Below, in pieces: positions 46,411-55,470 of a stretch of DNA of 64,000 nucleotides; positions within the stretch are counted from its first letter, which is position 1, and each line of letters opens with the position of its first letter. The position numbers and the translations under genes were made by a program. The notes beneath the pieces were generated by a model. The model did not search any database. It was not told the origin of the DNA and worked only from the letters and a program-made list of their open reading frames with translations. The DNA comes from GCA-003244245 sp035606945. Its GTDB lineage: Bacteria; Actinomycetota; Actinomycetes; Mycobacteriales; Pseudonocardiaceae. The stretch is taken from assembly GCA_035606945.1 (NCBI GenBank), contig DATNDR010000005.1, forward strand, positions 124,001-188,000, in the 5' to 3' direction.

Positions 46411-46968
46411 TCAGACCTCGAGCAACTCTGATTCCTTGTGCTTGACGAGTTCATCCACCTGCGCCACGTACCGGTGCGTGAGGACGTCGAGTTCCTTTTC
46501 GGCCCGGGTCACGTCGTCTTCGCCGGCCTGCCCGTCACGACCGATACGGCCGAGTTGCTCTTTGGCCTTGCGACGGACGTTGCGGATGGCGACCTTGGCG
46601 TCCTCGCCCTTGGCGTGCGCGACCTTGACCAGGTCCCGGCGGCGCTCCTGCGACAGGTGCGGGATGACCACCCGGATGATCAGGCCGTCGTTGGTGGGGT
46701 TGACACCGAGGTCGGAGTCCCGGATCGCCTTCTCCATCGGCTTGAGCTGGCTGGGATCGTAGGGCTTGATCACGGCCATCCGGGCCTCGGGGACCGTCAC
46801 GCTGGCCAGTTGGATCAATGGGGTGGCGGAGCCGTAGTAATCCACGACGATCTTGGAGAACATCGCCGGGCTGGCGCGGCCGGTACGTACCGTGGCGAGA
46901 TCTTCCTTGGCCACCAATACAGCCTTTTCCATCTTCTCCTCCGCATCGAGGAGGGTGTCGTCGATCAC
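46411..46968 (-). CDS. frr: Ribosome recycling factor
   Basis: A 185-residue RRF that dissociates post-termination ribosomes. Family segments include MEKAVLVAKEDLATVRTGRA, LIQLASVTVPEARMAVIKPY, IRDSDLGVNPTNDG and the C-terminal helix region. ATG start 15 bases after the pyrH stop. The order pyrH-frr-cdsA is the standard actinobacterial order. Confidence 0.97.
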   Translation of the reverse strand: MIDDTLLDAEEKMEKAVLVAKEDLATVRTGRASPAMFSKIVVDYYGSATPLIQLASVTVPEARMAVIKPYDPSQLKPMEKAIRDSDLGVNPTNDGLIIRVVIPHLSQERRRDLVKVAHAKGEDAKVAIRNVRRKAKEQLGRIGRDGQAGEDDVTRAEKELDVLTHRYVAQVDELVKHKESELLEV

Positions 46969-46983
46969 GGCTGCTCCTTGTAA

Positions 46984-47736
46984 CTAGCCTGATGCCCTGT
47001 TAGCCGCACTGCTGACCAGGGTTCCTATCGGCTCGCCACGCACGGCGCGAGCGATGTTGCCCTCGGTCAGCAAATTGAACACGATGATCGGCAGCTTGTT
47101 GTCCATGCACAGGCTGAACGCGGTCGCATCTGCCACCTTGAGCCCCCGCTCGAGTACCTCGCGGTGGGTGATGTGGGTGAACATCGTGGCCGATGGATCG
47201 GTCCTGGGGTCGGCGGTGTAAACCCCGTCGACCGCCTTACCCAGCAGCAGAACTTCACAACCGATCTCCAGCGCCCGCTGAGCGCCGGTGGTGTCGGTGG
47301 AGAAATACGGCATCCCCACGCCGGCACCGAATATCACCACGCGGCCCTTCTCGAGGTGTCGGATAGCCCGGCGGGGGATATACGGCTCGGCGACCTGACC
47401 CATCGTGATCGCTGTCTGTACCCGGGTATCAATCTTGTGCTCGCGCTCCAGGAAATCCTGGAGCGCCAAGCAGTTCATCACGGTGCCGAGCATTCCCATG
47501 TAGTCGGCGCGGGAACGTTCCATGCCGCCCTGTTGCAACTCCTCGCCGCGGAAGAAGTTCCCTCCGCCGATCACCACCGCCATCTGCACCCCGCCGGCAA
47601 CGACGTCGGCTATCTGCCGAGCGACAGCCTTGACCACTTCGGGGTCTACCCCAACTCCCCCGCCGCCGAACATCTCCCCGCCGAGCTTGAGTAGCACTCT
47701 GCGGTATCCCGGAACCATCAGCCGGCCGGCGTTCAT
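46984..47736 (-). CDS. pyrH: Uridylate kinase
   Basis: A 250-residue UMP kinase of the amino acid kinase family, phosphorylating UMP to UDP. LLKLGGEMFGGGGVGVDPEV, VVIGGGNFFRGEELQQGGM, SRADYMGMLGTVMNCLALQD and DGVYTADPRTDPSA are characteristic. A start at a second methionine (MVPGYRRVLLK) six codons in is also possible. Located between tsf and frr. Confidence 0.96.
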   Translation of the reverse strand: MNAGRLMVPGYRRVLLKLGGEMFGGGGVGVDPEVVKAVARQIADVVAGGVQMAVVIGGGNFFRGEELQQGGMERSRADYMGMLGTVMNCLALQDFLEREHKIDTRVQTAITMGQVAEPYIPRRAIRHLEKGRVVIFGAGVGMPYFSTDTTGAQRALEIGCEVLLLGKAVDGVYTADPRTDPSATMFTHITHREVLERGLKVADATAFSLCMDNKLPIIVFNLLTEGNIARAVRGEPIGTLVSSAANRASG

Positions 47737-47743
47737 CGGAGGG

Positions 47744-48559
47744 TCAGGCCTGGCCGACCTCGAAGCGAGCGAACCGGCGGACAGTCACACCTGCCTCGTC
47801 GACGACGGCCTTGACGGTCTTCTTGGAGTCCTGTACCGACGCCTGTTCCAGCAACACGGTGTCCTTGAAGAAGCCGTTGAGGCGGCCTTCGACGATTCTC
47901 GGCAGCGCCTGTTCCGGCTTGCCCTCCTGGCGGGCGGTTTCCTCGGCGATGCGCCGTTCGTCGGCCAGCACGGCAGCGGGCACGTCCTCGCGGGCGACGA
48001 AGCGCGGTTTCATGGCCGCGACCTGCATCGCTACCGCGCGCGCCGTCTCGGCCGAACCGCCCTCGTACTCGACCAGCACGCCGACCGCCGGCGGCAGGTC
48101 GGAGGCGCGGCGGTGCAGGTAGGTGGCCACCTCGCCATCGAAGGACACCACCCGGCGCAGCTGCAACTTCTCGCCGATCTTGGCCGATGTCTCCTGCACC
48201 ACATCCTCGACCGTGCGGTCACCCAATGGTGCCTGGGCGAGCGCCTCGACGTCGGCTGGGCGGATCCGGACCGCCTCGGCGACGATCCGGCCGGCGAGCT
48301 GTTGAAAATCGGCGCCCTTGGCGACGAAATCGGTTTCGCAGTTGAGCTCGATCATCACGCCGCCCTCGGCGGCCACCAGCCCGTTTGCAGTGGTGCGTTC
48401 AGCTCGTTTGCCGACGTCCTTGGCACCCTTGATCCGCAGCAACTCAACCGCCCGGTCGAAGTCGCCGTCGGATTCTTCCAGTGCCTTCTTGCAGGCCATC
48501 ATGCCGGAACCGGTCAGGTCCCGGATTCGCTTGACATCGGCGGCGGAGTAATTCGCCAT
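47744..48559 (-). CDS. tsf: Translation elongation factor Ts
   Basis: A 271-residue EF-Ts, the GDP/GTP exchange factor for EF-Tu. The N-terminal UBA-like region ADVKRIRDLTGSGMMACKKAL and the TDFVAK motif (NCETDFVAKGADFQQLA) are clear. The core then contains two EF-Ts dimerisation subdomains. It follows rpsB by 78 bases and precedes pyrH by 7, one operon. Confidence 0.96.
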   Translation of the reverse strand: MANYSAADVKRIRDLTGSGMMACKKALEESDGDFDRAVELLRIKGAKDVGKRAERTTANGLVAAEGGVMIELNCETDFVAKGADFQQLAGRIVAEAVRIRPADVEALAQAPLGDRTVEDVVQETSAKIGEKLQLRRVVSFDGEVATYLHRRASDLPPAVGVLVEYEGGSAETARAVAMQVAAMKPRFVAREDVPAAVLADERRIAEETARQEGKPEQALPRIVEGRLNGFFKDTVLLEQASVQDSKKTVKAVVDEAGVTVRRFARFEVGQA

Positions 48560-48637
48560 CGTGGCTCTACCGTCCTGGAGTTCGTTTATCGGATCGAAAG
48601 TGGCAGCGCTGTTGACCTTCTAGAGCCGCTGATCTGT

Positions 48638-49528
48638 TCACGTATGCGACACTCCATTATTGGCGACCATCGTTTCGGTTTGCGTCGCTACGGATTCGCG
48701 CTCGGGGGCGTTGCCGGCAGCAACGTTGCCGGTGCCTGGCTCACCCGCGACCATCAGCTCCTGCTCCCACTCGGCCAGCGGCTCGTCGACGCCGACACCG
48801 GACGCCGGCTTGTCGGTTCCGTCGGCTCCGGCGGAGCGTCCGGCCCGCGACATCAGGCCGTCGGCGGTGGCATCCGCCACCACCCGGGTAAGCAATGCCG
48901 CAGAGCGGATCGCGTCGTCGTTGCCGGGGATGGGGTAGTCGACCTCGTCCGGGTCGCAGTTGGTGTCCAGGATGGCGACGACCGGGATGCCCAGCTTGCG
49001 GGCCTCGCCGACGGCGATCTGCTCCTTCTTGGTGTCCACCACCCACACCGCACTGGGCACGCGCTGCATGTCGCGAATACCACCCAGGGTCTTCTCCAGC
49101 TTGTCCTTCTCCCGCGTCCGCATCAAGATCTCTTTTTTGGTCAGCCCGGCGAAACCGCCGGTCTGCTCCATGGCCTCAAGTTCCTTGAGGCGTTGGAGAC
49201 GCTTGTGCACGGTGGAGAAATTCGTGAGCATGCCGCCCAACCAGCGATGGTTCACGAATGGCATGCCAACCCGCTGCGCCTGGTGCGCGATCGCTTCCTG
49301 AGCCTGTTTCTTGGTGCCGACGAACAGGATCGAACCGCCGTGGGCGACGGTCTGCTTGATGAACTCGTAAGCCCGGTCGATGTAGGTCAGTGTTTGCTGC
49401 AAGTCGATGATGTAGATGCCGTTGCGCTCGGTGAAGATGTAGCGTTTCATCTTCGGATTCCAGCGGCGGGTCTGGTGACCGAAATGCACGCCGGAGTCGA
49501 GCAACTGCTTCATGGTGACGACGGCCAT
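48638..49528 (-). CDS. rpsB: 30S ribosomal protein S2
   Basis: A 296-residue S2 with MKQLLDSGVHFGHQTRRWNP, RYIFTERNGIYIIDLQQT, FVNHRWLGGMLTNFSTV and DTNCDPDEVDYPIPGND. The C-terminal 50 residues (from about 245) are an acidic, low-complexity extension beyond the core fold, common in actinobacteria. ATG at 49526-49528. The 355-base intergenic region before it also serves the divergent M23 gene. Confidence 0.96.
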   Translation of the reverse strand: MAVVTMKQLLDSGVHFGHQTRRWNPKMKRYIFTERNGIYIIDLQQTLTYIDRAYEFIKQTVAHGGSILFVGTKKQAQEAIAHQAQRVGMPFVNHRWLGGMLTNFSTVHKRLQRLKELEAMEQTGGFAGLTKKEILMRTREKDKLEKTLGGIRDMQRVPSAVWVVDTKKEQIAVGEARKLGIPVVAILDTNCDPDEVDYPIPGNDDAIRSAALLTRVVADATADGLMSRAGRSAGADGTDKPASGVGVDEPLAEWEQELMVAGEPGTGNVAAGNAPERESVATQTETMVANNGVSHT

Positions 49529-49883
49529 AGCCGGTGCACACCTCGATGTGTCGGGCGAACCGGTTTCCGCCGGCACGCTCATGCGGTTGTCGCGACGGGC
49601 CGGGTGGACCGCCGCCCTGGCACCAGGCCGACGTCCGGACCCCGTGCGATCACGACCGCAACAGGGACCGCCGGACACCGAAACCCCGGAAGGGCGCAGC
49701 GCTGGCGCGCGAAGTCGACCCGCACGCGGGCCGCTCCCCCACTCTACGCGCCCTCCACACCCCTCTCTTACGTCCCCCACCATCAGCGCAGTCTGGATGC
49801 AGACTGCTGTTTTGGGGGCCGGAATTACCGCAGTCTGCATCCAGACTGCGGGAGAGGCGCAGTTGTGCACATGGAGAGTGGTT
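49529..49883. promoter_or_regulatory. 355-base divergent intergenic region between rpsB and the M23 gene
   Basis: No supported gene lies here. It must contain the rpsB leader and promoter and possibly the M23 promoter, but I could not assign a -35/-10 pair with confidence. From 49787 to 49850 it holds the second copy of palindromic family A. A purine-rich site GGAGAG at 49873-49878 serves the M23 start. Confidence 0.5.
49787..49850. repeat. REPIN-like palindromic doublet, family A copy 2
   Basis: The same 20-base arm as at 14882 (GCAGTCTGGATGCAGACTGC, 49788-49807) and its exact reverse complement (49830-49849), again with a 22-base spacer starting TGTTTT. The spacer otherwise differs, and inward pairing is not extended here. 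Flanking C/G bases (49787, 49850) also pair. It lies between rpsB and the M23 gene. Confidence 0.85.
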
Positions 49884-50651
49884 ATGCACAGGGGCGGGAA
49901 CCCGTGCTTGGTGGGGAGGGGTGGGCGGGGGCAGGGTGCGGGGGTGTCTCGGATTCTGATCTGCAGCATGCTCGTGGCGATGCTGTCCGCGGGATCGCCG
50001 GCCATCACCGGGCCGACTACCCGGCCGCATGTCAGCCGGCCGTCCGGGCAGCAGTTCGGCTGGCCGCTGGCCGGTTCGCCGACTGTGGTGCGCACCTTCC
50101 AACCGCCGGCATTCCGGTACGGGCCTGGGCATCGCGGTGTTGACCTAGCCGCGGTAGCCGGCGCGCCGGTGCTCGCCGCCGGCGCCGGCACGGTGGTCTT
50201 CGCTGGAATGGTGGCCGGCCACGGTGTGGTGTCGGTAAGCCACGAAGGGCACCTGCGCACCACCTATGAACCGGTGTCAGCAACTGTCGTCGCCGGCCAA
50301 TGGGTCGCCAGGGGCACGCAGATCGGTACCGTGCAGCCCGGGCATGCCGGCTGTCCGGTACCGGTGTGCCTGCACTGGGGCGCTTTTCGTAGCCCAACGC
50401 GGGTCCCGGACCCAGGCGGCCTCGAGCGGGAGTACCTGGACCCGCTGCGGCTGATCGTCAGGGCGCGGGTGCGGCTACTGCCGATCGACGGACTGCCGAA
50501 CAGATTTCGTGCCCGGCGCAGTCAGCCCGCGGAGGCTTCCAGCATCTTGCTCCGAAGCCGGAGTACTGCTCTGGTATGCAGCTGGCAGACTCTGGATTCG
50601 GTGACACCGAGCACCCGGCCGATCTCGGCGAGCGTGAGATTCTCGAAATAG
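49884..50651 (+). CDS. M23-family (LysM/lysostaphin-type) peptidase-like exported protein
   Basis: A 255-residue protein with a signal-like segment (ILICSMLVAMLSAGSPAI) and an M23 domain: FRYGPGHRGVDLAAVAGAPV carries the first His and Asp ligands, and PVCLHWGAF the final histidine. The usual HLH reads CLH, as in several actinobacterial relatives. It corresponds to M. tuberculosis Rv2891. The ATG at 49884 has GGAGAG upstream; a GTG at 49944 is an alternative. Its last 43 codons overlap the antisense 3' end of the sigma factor gene, so the true C-terminus is uncertain. Confidence 0.75.
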   Translation: MHRGGNPCLVGRGGRGQGAGVSRILICSMLVAMLSAGSPAITGPTTRPHVSRPSGQQFGWPLAGSPTVVRTFQPPAFRYGPGHRGVDLAAVAGAPVLAAGAGTVVFAGMVAGHGVVSVSHEGHLRTTYEPVSATVVAGQWVARGTQIGTVQPGHAGCPVPVCLHWGAFRSPTRVPDPGGLEREYLDPLRLIVRARVRLLPIDGLPNRFRARRSQPAEASSILLRSRSTALVCSWQTLDSVTPSTRPISASVRFSK

Positions 50652-51397
50652 TAAAGCGACACCACGACCCGATCGCGGTCGGTGAGCTGCGAGACGGCTT
50701 CCGCGAGCAGGCGCCTGCTTTCCACTGAATCGAGGAAAGCGCCCGGTTCTTGTGCTGTCTCATCGGGCAACGTCTCGGCGATCGAGGTACCGCCGCGGCC
50801 TACTGCCATCAACTCGTCCAACGCGACCACGCTGGTCAGCTGTAGCTGGGCGTACAGCTCCCGCAGCTCGGCAACGCTGATGGCGAGTTCTGCCGCCACC
50901 TCCGCATCGGAGGCCGAACGCTGCAATCTGGTCTCCAGGCGCTCCAGCGCGCGCTCCACCTCACGGGCCCGGCTGCGCACCGAACGAGGCACCCAGTCCT
51001 GAGCACGCAACTCGTCCAGGATCGCGCCCCGGATCCGTTGCATCGCATAGGTCTCGAACTTCAAGCCCCGTTCCGGCTCGAACCGGTCGATGGCGTCCCA
51101 CAGACCGAATACCCCCGACTGCACGAGGTCGGCGATGTCCACGTGGGACGGCAACCCGGTGCCGACACGGCCGGCCACGTACTTCACCAAAGGCGCATAG
51201 TGCAGGACCAGCCGGTCGCGCAGGGTAGCGTCGCGATGTCGCCCGAAGGCCTGCCACAACGCGACGATGCCAGCCTCGACCTCGTCAGCCCTGGTGTCGG
51301 CAGTCCAGCTGCGGGTCGCCACATCGGCGGGGGGGACAGCGGTCAGGATGCGGTCACAACCCCCGGAATAGTCAGGAACGGGGGTGGCTCCGGTCAT
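50522..51397 (-). CDS. RNA polymerase sigma factor of the WhiG/FliA family
   Basis: A 291-residue group 3 sigma factor. Region 2 holds LVLHYAPLVKYVAGRV, DLVQSGVFGLWDAIDRFEPE and KFETYAMQRIRGAILDELR. Regions 3 and 4 follow, with SLYYFENLTLAEIGRVLGVTES as the helix-turn-helix. It resembles WhiG, which starts spore development in Streptomyces, and FliA of motile bacteria. In Streptomyces whiG also lies close to rpsB and xerC. No FlgM/RsiG-like anti-sigma gene is seen here. It overlaps the xerC stop by 26 bases. Confidence 0.9.
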   Translation of the reverse strand: MTGATPVPDYSGGCDRILTAVPPADVATRSWTADTRADEVEAGIVALWQAFGRHRDATLRDRLVLHYAPLVKYVAGRVGTGLPSHVDIADLVQSGVFGLWDAIDRFEPERGLKFETYAMQRIRGAILDELRAQDWVPRSVRSRAREVERALERLETRLQRSASDAEVAAELAISVAELRELYAQLQLTSVVALDELMAVGRGGTSIAETLPDETAQEPGAFLDSVESRRLLAEAVSQLTDRDRVVVSLYYFENLTLAEIGRVLGVTESRVCQLHTRAVLRLRSKMLEASAG

Positions 51398-52322
51398 GGA
51401 TCGCTTTCAGCCTCTCAACGGTGACATGCGTGTAGAGCTGCGTGGTAGCGAGCGTAGCGTGACCGAGTAACTCCTGAACGCTGCGAAGGTCTGCCCCGCC
51501 CTCCAGTAGATGAGTCGCGGCGCTGTGGCGCAGGCCGTGCGGACCGATGTCAGGCGCTCCCGGGACCGCACCGACCGCGTCGTGCACGACAGTCCGGATG
51601 ATCCGTTGATCGACCCGTCCTCCGCGGGCGCCCAGGAATAACGCCGCCGCCGAATGGGAACGCACGAGTGCTGGGCGTCCGTCATCGAGCCAGCGGAGCA
51701 CAGCTCGTTGCGCAGGCACCCCGTAGGGCACTGCCCGCTCCTTGGCGCCCTTGCCGAGTACCCGCACCAGGCGCCGCTCCTGGTCGAGGTCTCCGAGGTC
51801 GAGGCCACAGAGCTCGGCGACGCGTATCCCGGTGGCGTACAACAACTCGACGGCTGCATGATCACGCAACGCAAGCGGATCCGCCTCAGCGGCGCCACGT
51901 TGCGCGGCGTGCAGTGCGGCCGCGGCCTGGTCCGGATGCAATACCGCGGGCAGGGCACGCCGCGCCCGTGGCGCAACCAGCCGCGGACCCGGGTCGTTGC
52001 CCATCACACCGGCTCGCGTCGCCCAGGCGGTGAAGGTGCGGGCTGCCGCCGCGCGCCGCGCCAGCGTGCTGCGCCGGTGTCCGGCTCGGTGCTGCGCACC
52101 CAACCAGCCGCGCAATAACGGCACATCCAAAGCCGTAAGATCACTACGGCCGGAATCGGCCACATACCGCAGCAATGCGGTGACATCGCCACGGTAAGCG
52201 CGCACGGTGTGCATGGACAGCCCCCGCACCGATGCCAGGTGGGCCACGAAGCGCTCTCGATACGCCGCCAGGCCATCGGGCAGCGAGTCCGATCCCCGTC
52301 GCTCCTCGCGCACCCGCAGCAC
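51372..52322 (-). CDS. xerC: Tyrosine recombinase XerC
   Basis: A 316-residue tyrosine recombinase resolving chromosome dimers at dif with XerD. The N-terminal SAM-like domain (ERFVAHLASVRGLSMHTVRAY) is followed by the catalytic residues in LYATGIRVAELCGLDLGDL, HGLRHSAATHLLEGG, LLGHATLATTQLYTHV. The GTG at 52320-52322 has GGGGAG six bases upstream; longer frames run into dprA. GC-rich start choice is uncertain by a few codons. Confidence 0.9.
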   Translation of the reverse strand: MLRVREERRGSDSLPDGLAAYRERFVAHLASVRGLSMHTVRAYRGDVTALLRYVADSGRSDLTALDVPLLRGWLGAQHRAGHRRSTLARRAAAARTFTAWATRAGVMGNDPGPRLVAPRARRALPAVLHPDQAAAALHAAQRGAAEADPLALRDHAAVELLYATGIRVAELCGLDLGDLDQERRLVRVLGKGAKERAVPYGVPAQRAVLRWLDDGRPALVRSHSAAALFLGARGGRVDQRIIRTVVHDAVGAVPGAPDIGPHGLRHSAATHLLEGGADLRSVQELLGHATLATTQLYTHVTVERLKAIHDRSHPRS

Positions 52323-52345
52323 GCTGCGCTCCCCAGCGCGCCGCG

Positions 52346-53503
52346 TCAAGCACCGCCACGCCCGGCGTCGGCAACGATTCGATGCCAACCACTCGTTCCG
52401 CATGTCACCAAGCCCTGCAGCTCCAGCAACGGCAACGCCGAACGCACCCGGTGCAGCGGTACCCCGGAGTCGTGCACCAGTTGCTCGGGATGCCGGCAGG
52501 CGCGCGCGGGCAGCGCCTCGTACACCGCGCGCAACTCCGGGCTCAATCCATCGGTTCGCCGGCAAGGCGTGGTCAGCGGCGGCGCGAGGTCTTCGCCGAT
52601 CCGCCCGACCGCTTCCAGCACCTCTTCGACCCGAGTCACCAGCACCGCCTGCTCCTCGCGCACCAGCAGATGGCAGCCGGCAGACAGCGCCGAGGTCACC
52701 GGACCGGGCACTGCCATCACCACCCGCCCCAGCGCGGCTGCGGCGGTGGCGGTTCGCCGGGCGCCGCTGCGCACACCCGCCTCGACCACGACGGTGCCAG
52801 CCGCGAAGGCGGCGATCAGGCGGTTACGGACCAAGAACCGGTGTCGCGCCGGCCGGATACCGGGTGGGTATTCACTGATCACCGCGCCGCCCGTGGCGAT
52901 CCGATCCAGCAGGCCCAGATGGCCCGCCGGGTAGGTCCGATCCAGCCCGCAGGCCTGCACCGCGACGGTAAGACCTTCCGCCGCCAGTGCGCCCCGGTGC
53001 GCGGCACCGTCGATACCGAGCGCGGCACCCGACACCACGGCGAGGCCGCGCTCAGCGAGCCCGTAGCCGAATTCGGCGGCGACATGCTCCCCGTATCCGG
53101 TGGCCGCCCTGGCCCCGACTACCGCCACGCCCCGAGCAGTGATTTCGTCCAAGCGGCTTCCTCGCACCCACAACGCCACCGGCGCTCGCCAGCGCTCGTC
53201 ACCATGCGCGGCCGGCGTGTTGAAGCAGTTGAAGGGCCCGGCGGGCCACTCGCTGTCCTCGGGAATCACCAGCCGGCCCCCGATCGCGGCGATTGCGGAC
53301 AGGTCGGCGTCGGCCCGATCGTCCTCTCGGCGTGCACCGGTCTCCGCGGCCACCCGATGCGGCACCTGCCCGGCGGCCACCAACCGAGCCGCCCGCACCG
53401 CGCCGACGTCTTCGATCAGCTCGGACAGCGCCTGGGCCGGGGGCTCAGCTACCCGGTTGAGGTAGGCCCGCGCGCGCCGCAGCTCGCGCTGCCCCGGCGT
53501 CAT
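52346..53503 (-). CDS. dprA: DNA-processing protein DprA (Smf)
   Basis: A 385-residue DprA, which loads RecA onto incoming single-stranded DNA. The Rossmann core shows VAVVGARAATGYG, VVSGAALGIDGAAHRGAL, VAVQACGLDRTYPAGHLGL and ISEYPPG. The C-terminal winged-helix is PEQLVHDSGVPLHRVRSALP. ATG overlaps the comM stop (ATGA), so the two are translationally coupled. Confidence 0.93.
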   Translation of the reverse strand: MTPGQRELRRARAYLNRVAEPPAQALSELIEDVGAVRAARLVAAGQVPHRVAAETGARREDDRADADLSAIAAIGGRLVIPEDSEWPAGPFNCFNTPAAHGDERWRAPVALWVRGSRLDEITARGVAVVGARAATGYGEHVAAEFGYGLAERGLAVVSGAALGIDGAAHRGALAAEGLTVAVQACGLDRTYPAGHLGLLDRIATGGAVISEYPPGIRPARHRFLVRNRLIAAFAAGTVVVEAGVRSGARRTATAAAALGRVVMAVPGPVTSALSAGCHLLVREEQAVLVTRVEEVLEAVGRIGEDLAPPLTTPCRRTDGLSPELRAVYEALPARACRHPEQLVHDSGVPLHRVRSALPLLELQGLVTCGTSGWHRIVADAGRGGA

Positions 53504-55011
53504 GCCGCGCCCCGGTGGCGCAGACCCATCGCGGCGGACACGTCATCGATCAGCGGGCGGTCCCGCCCGGCGAGGTCGGCCAACGTCCAGGCCAATCGCA
53601 ACGTGCGGTCTGCTCCGCGCGCGGTCACCAAGCCCCGATGCAGTGCCGTCTCGATCGGCTCGGTCACCGCGCGGGGCAGCCGGAAGCGCCGGCGCAACAC
53701 CGGACCAGGAACCTCCGCGTTGGTGCTCCAACCAGTGTTCGACCACCGCGACCGGGCGGCAGCGCGCGCTAGGAGCACCCGGTCACGCACCGCCGCGGTG
53801 CACTCCGGCTCGGCGTCGGCGCGGCCCAGATCTTTTACCGGACGCATCGCCACCTGCACGTCCACCCGGTCGAGCAGCGGCCCGGACAGGCGACCCAGAT
53901 AGCGCCGACGGGCCGACGGGGCACAGATGCAGTCCCGCTCGTCAGGCGGCGCGCAGGGGCACGGGTTGGCCGCCAGCACGAGCTGGCACCGCGCCGGATA
54001 GCGCACCACTCCGTCCCGGCGGGCCAGCCGGACCTCGCCGTCCTCCAGCGGGGTACGCAGCGCTTCCAGCGACCGGGGCCCGAACTCGGCGACCTCGTCG
54101 AGGAACAGCACCCCCCGATGCGCTCGGCTGACCGCCCCGGGCTTGGCCAGCCCCGAGCCACCACCCACCAGGGCGGCCACCGAGCTGGTGTGGTGTGGCG
54201 CGACGAACGGCGGTGCCGTGATCAGCGGGGTATCGGTGGCGAGCAGGCCGGCCACCGAGTGCACCGCAGTCACCTCGAGCGCTTCGGTGTCGGTGAGCGG
54301 CGGCAACAGCCCAACCATCCGCTGGGCCAGCATGGTCTTGCCGGTTCCCGGTGGTCCGGTCAGCAGCAGGTGGTGGCCGCCCGCGGCGGCCACCTCGACC
54401 GCCCAGCGAGCGTCGCCCTGCCCCAGCACGTCGGCGAGATCCGGGATTACCGGCGACGCTGCCGGCCGAGGCGCACCGGGTCGAACCAGCCCAATGCCAG
54501 GGTCCCGCAACCAGCGGAGGACCTCTTTGAGACAGGTCGCCCCGTACACCTGCACACCGTCGACCAAGGCCGCCTCGGCGAGCGAGGCGGTCGGCACGAC
54601 CACCTGGCCGATACCCACCCGGCGAGCCGCGAGTACCGCCGGTAGCACCCCCCGGACCGGTCGTAACCGGCCATCCAGCGCGAGCTCCCCCAGCAAGACC
54701 AGTCCACGTAGCCGATCAGCAGGGATCCGGCCATCAGCAGCCAGCAATGCGCAGGCGAGAGCAAGATCATAACTGCTGCCGACCTTCGGCAACGTCGCCG
54801 GCGACAATGCGAGGGTCATCCGGCGCGGCGGCCACCGCCGGCCCGAGTTGAGTACTGCCGCCCGCACCCGGTCCCGGGCCTCGGACAGGGCGGTATCGGG
54901 CAGGCCGACCATCTGCAAGCCCGGCAAGCCGGGACCGATGTGGGCCTCGATCTCCACCAGAACACCGTCCACCCCGTGCAGCGCCACCGCCCAGGCGCTG
55001 GCCAGCGACAT
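53500..55011 (-). CDS. ComM/YifB-type Mg-chelatase-like AAA ATPase
   Basis: A 503-residue protein with a lon-like N-terminal domain (EIEAHIGPGLPGLQMVGLPDTALSE-type region) and an AAA ATPase (GPPGTGKTMLAQRMVGLLP, GVLFLDEVAEF). A C-terminal domain carries the cysteines NPCPCAPPDERDCIC. ComM is a helicase promoting branch migration during natural transformation. With dprA next door a DNA-uptake or recombination role is likely. ATG at 55009-55011 overlaps the yraN stop by one base. Same order as Rv2897c-Rv2896c. Confidence 0.92.
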   Translation of the reverse strand: MSLASAWAVALHGVDGVLVEIEAHIGPGLPGLQMVGLPDTALSEARDRVRAAVLNSGRRWPPRRMTLALSPATLPKVGSSYDLALACALLAADGRIPADRLRGLVLLGELALDGRLRPVRGVLPAVLAARRVGIGQVVVPTASLAEAALVDGVQVYGATCLKEVLRWLRDPGIGLVRPGAPRPAASPVIPDLADVLGQGDARWAVEVAAAGGHHLLLTGPPGTGKTMLAQRMVGLLPPLTDTEALEVTAVHSVAGLLATDTPLITAPPFVAPHHTSSVAALVGGGSGLAKPGAVSRAHRGVLFLDEVAEFGPRSLEALRTPLEDGEVRLARRDGVVRYPARCQLVLAANPCPCAPPDERDCICAPSARRRYLGRLSGPLLDRVDVQVAMRPVKDLGRADAEPECTAAVRDRVLLARAAARSRWSNTGWSTNAEVPGPVLRRRFRLPRAVTEPIETALHRGLVTARGADRTLRLAWTLADLAGRDRPLIDDVSAAMGLRHRGAA

Positions 55012-55388
55012 CAGAACGCTCCCCGCAGGTGCTCCACGGTGACCGGCCCATCCGGAGGGCACAGCACGGCCAGCACGTCGAAGCGGATCTCGCACCACCC
55101 CACCCGATGCGTCCGCAGCCACGCCGCCGCCACCCGTCTGATGCGCGCAGCCTTAGCCGACGTCACACCTTCTGCGGGTTCCCCGTAGCCGGTGCCCGAC
55201 CGGGTCTTGACCTCGCAGACGATCAGACGTTCACCGTCTGTTGCGACCACATCGATCTCACCACCCCGGCAACGCCAGTTGCGTGAGAGCACCACAAGCC
55301 CGATGCCGGCCAAGTACTCCGCCGCCAGCTCCTCGCCTCGCTTGCCCAGCTCGCCGCTACGCAGATTCCCTGCCTGCGCCGCCTTCAT
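55011..55388 (-). CDS. YraN/UPF0102 family endonuclease-like protein
   Basis: A 125-residue protein with GKRGEELAAEYLAGIGLVVL, NWRCRGGEIDVVA and LIVCEVKTRSGTGYG, the E-(D)-ExK nuclease-like core of UPF0102. Predicted Holliday-junction resolvase fold; function not firmly known. ATG at 55386-55388 is preceded by GGGGAGG five bases upstream, an excellent ribosome site. First gene of the yraN-comM-dprA-xerC series. Confidence 0.88.
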   Translation of the reverse strand: MKAAQAGNLRSGELGKRGEELAAEYLAGIGLVVLSRNWRCRGGEIDVVATDGERLIVCEVKTRSGTGYGEPAEGVTSAKAARIRRVAAAWLRTHRVGWCEIRFDVLAVLCPPDGPVTVEHLRGAF

Positions 55389-55470
55389 CTCGACCTCCCC
55401 GCCCTCGATGATCTGGCGGTCATGAGGCTGCCGCGCCGGAACGCGGCGGTCGACCAAGCGCAGGCCGGTC

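Noticed and set aside
47522..50143. Very long plus-strand frame (873 codons) across pyrH, tsf and rpsB
   Set aside because: Antisense to three essential genes with perfect family motifs; an artefact of high GC. It also runs through the palindromic element.
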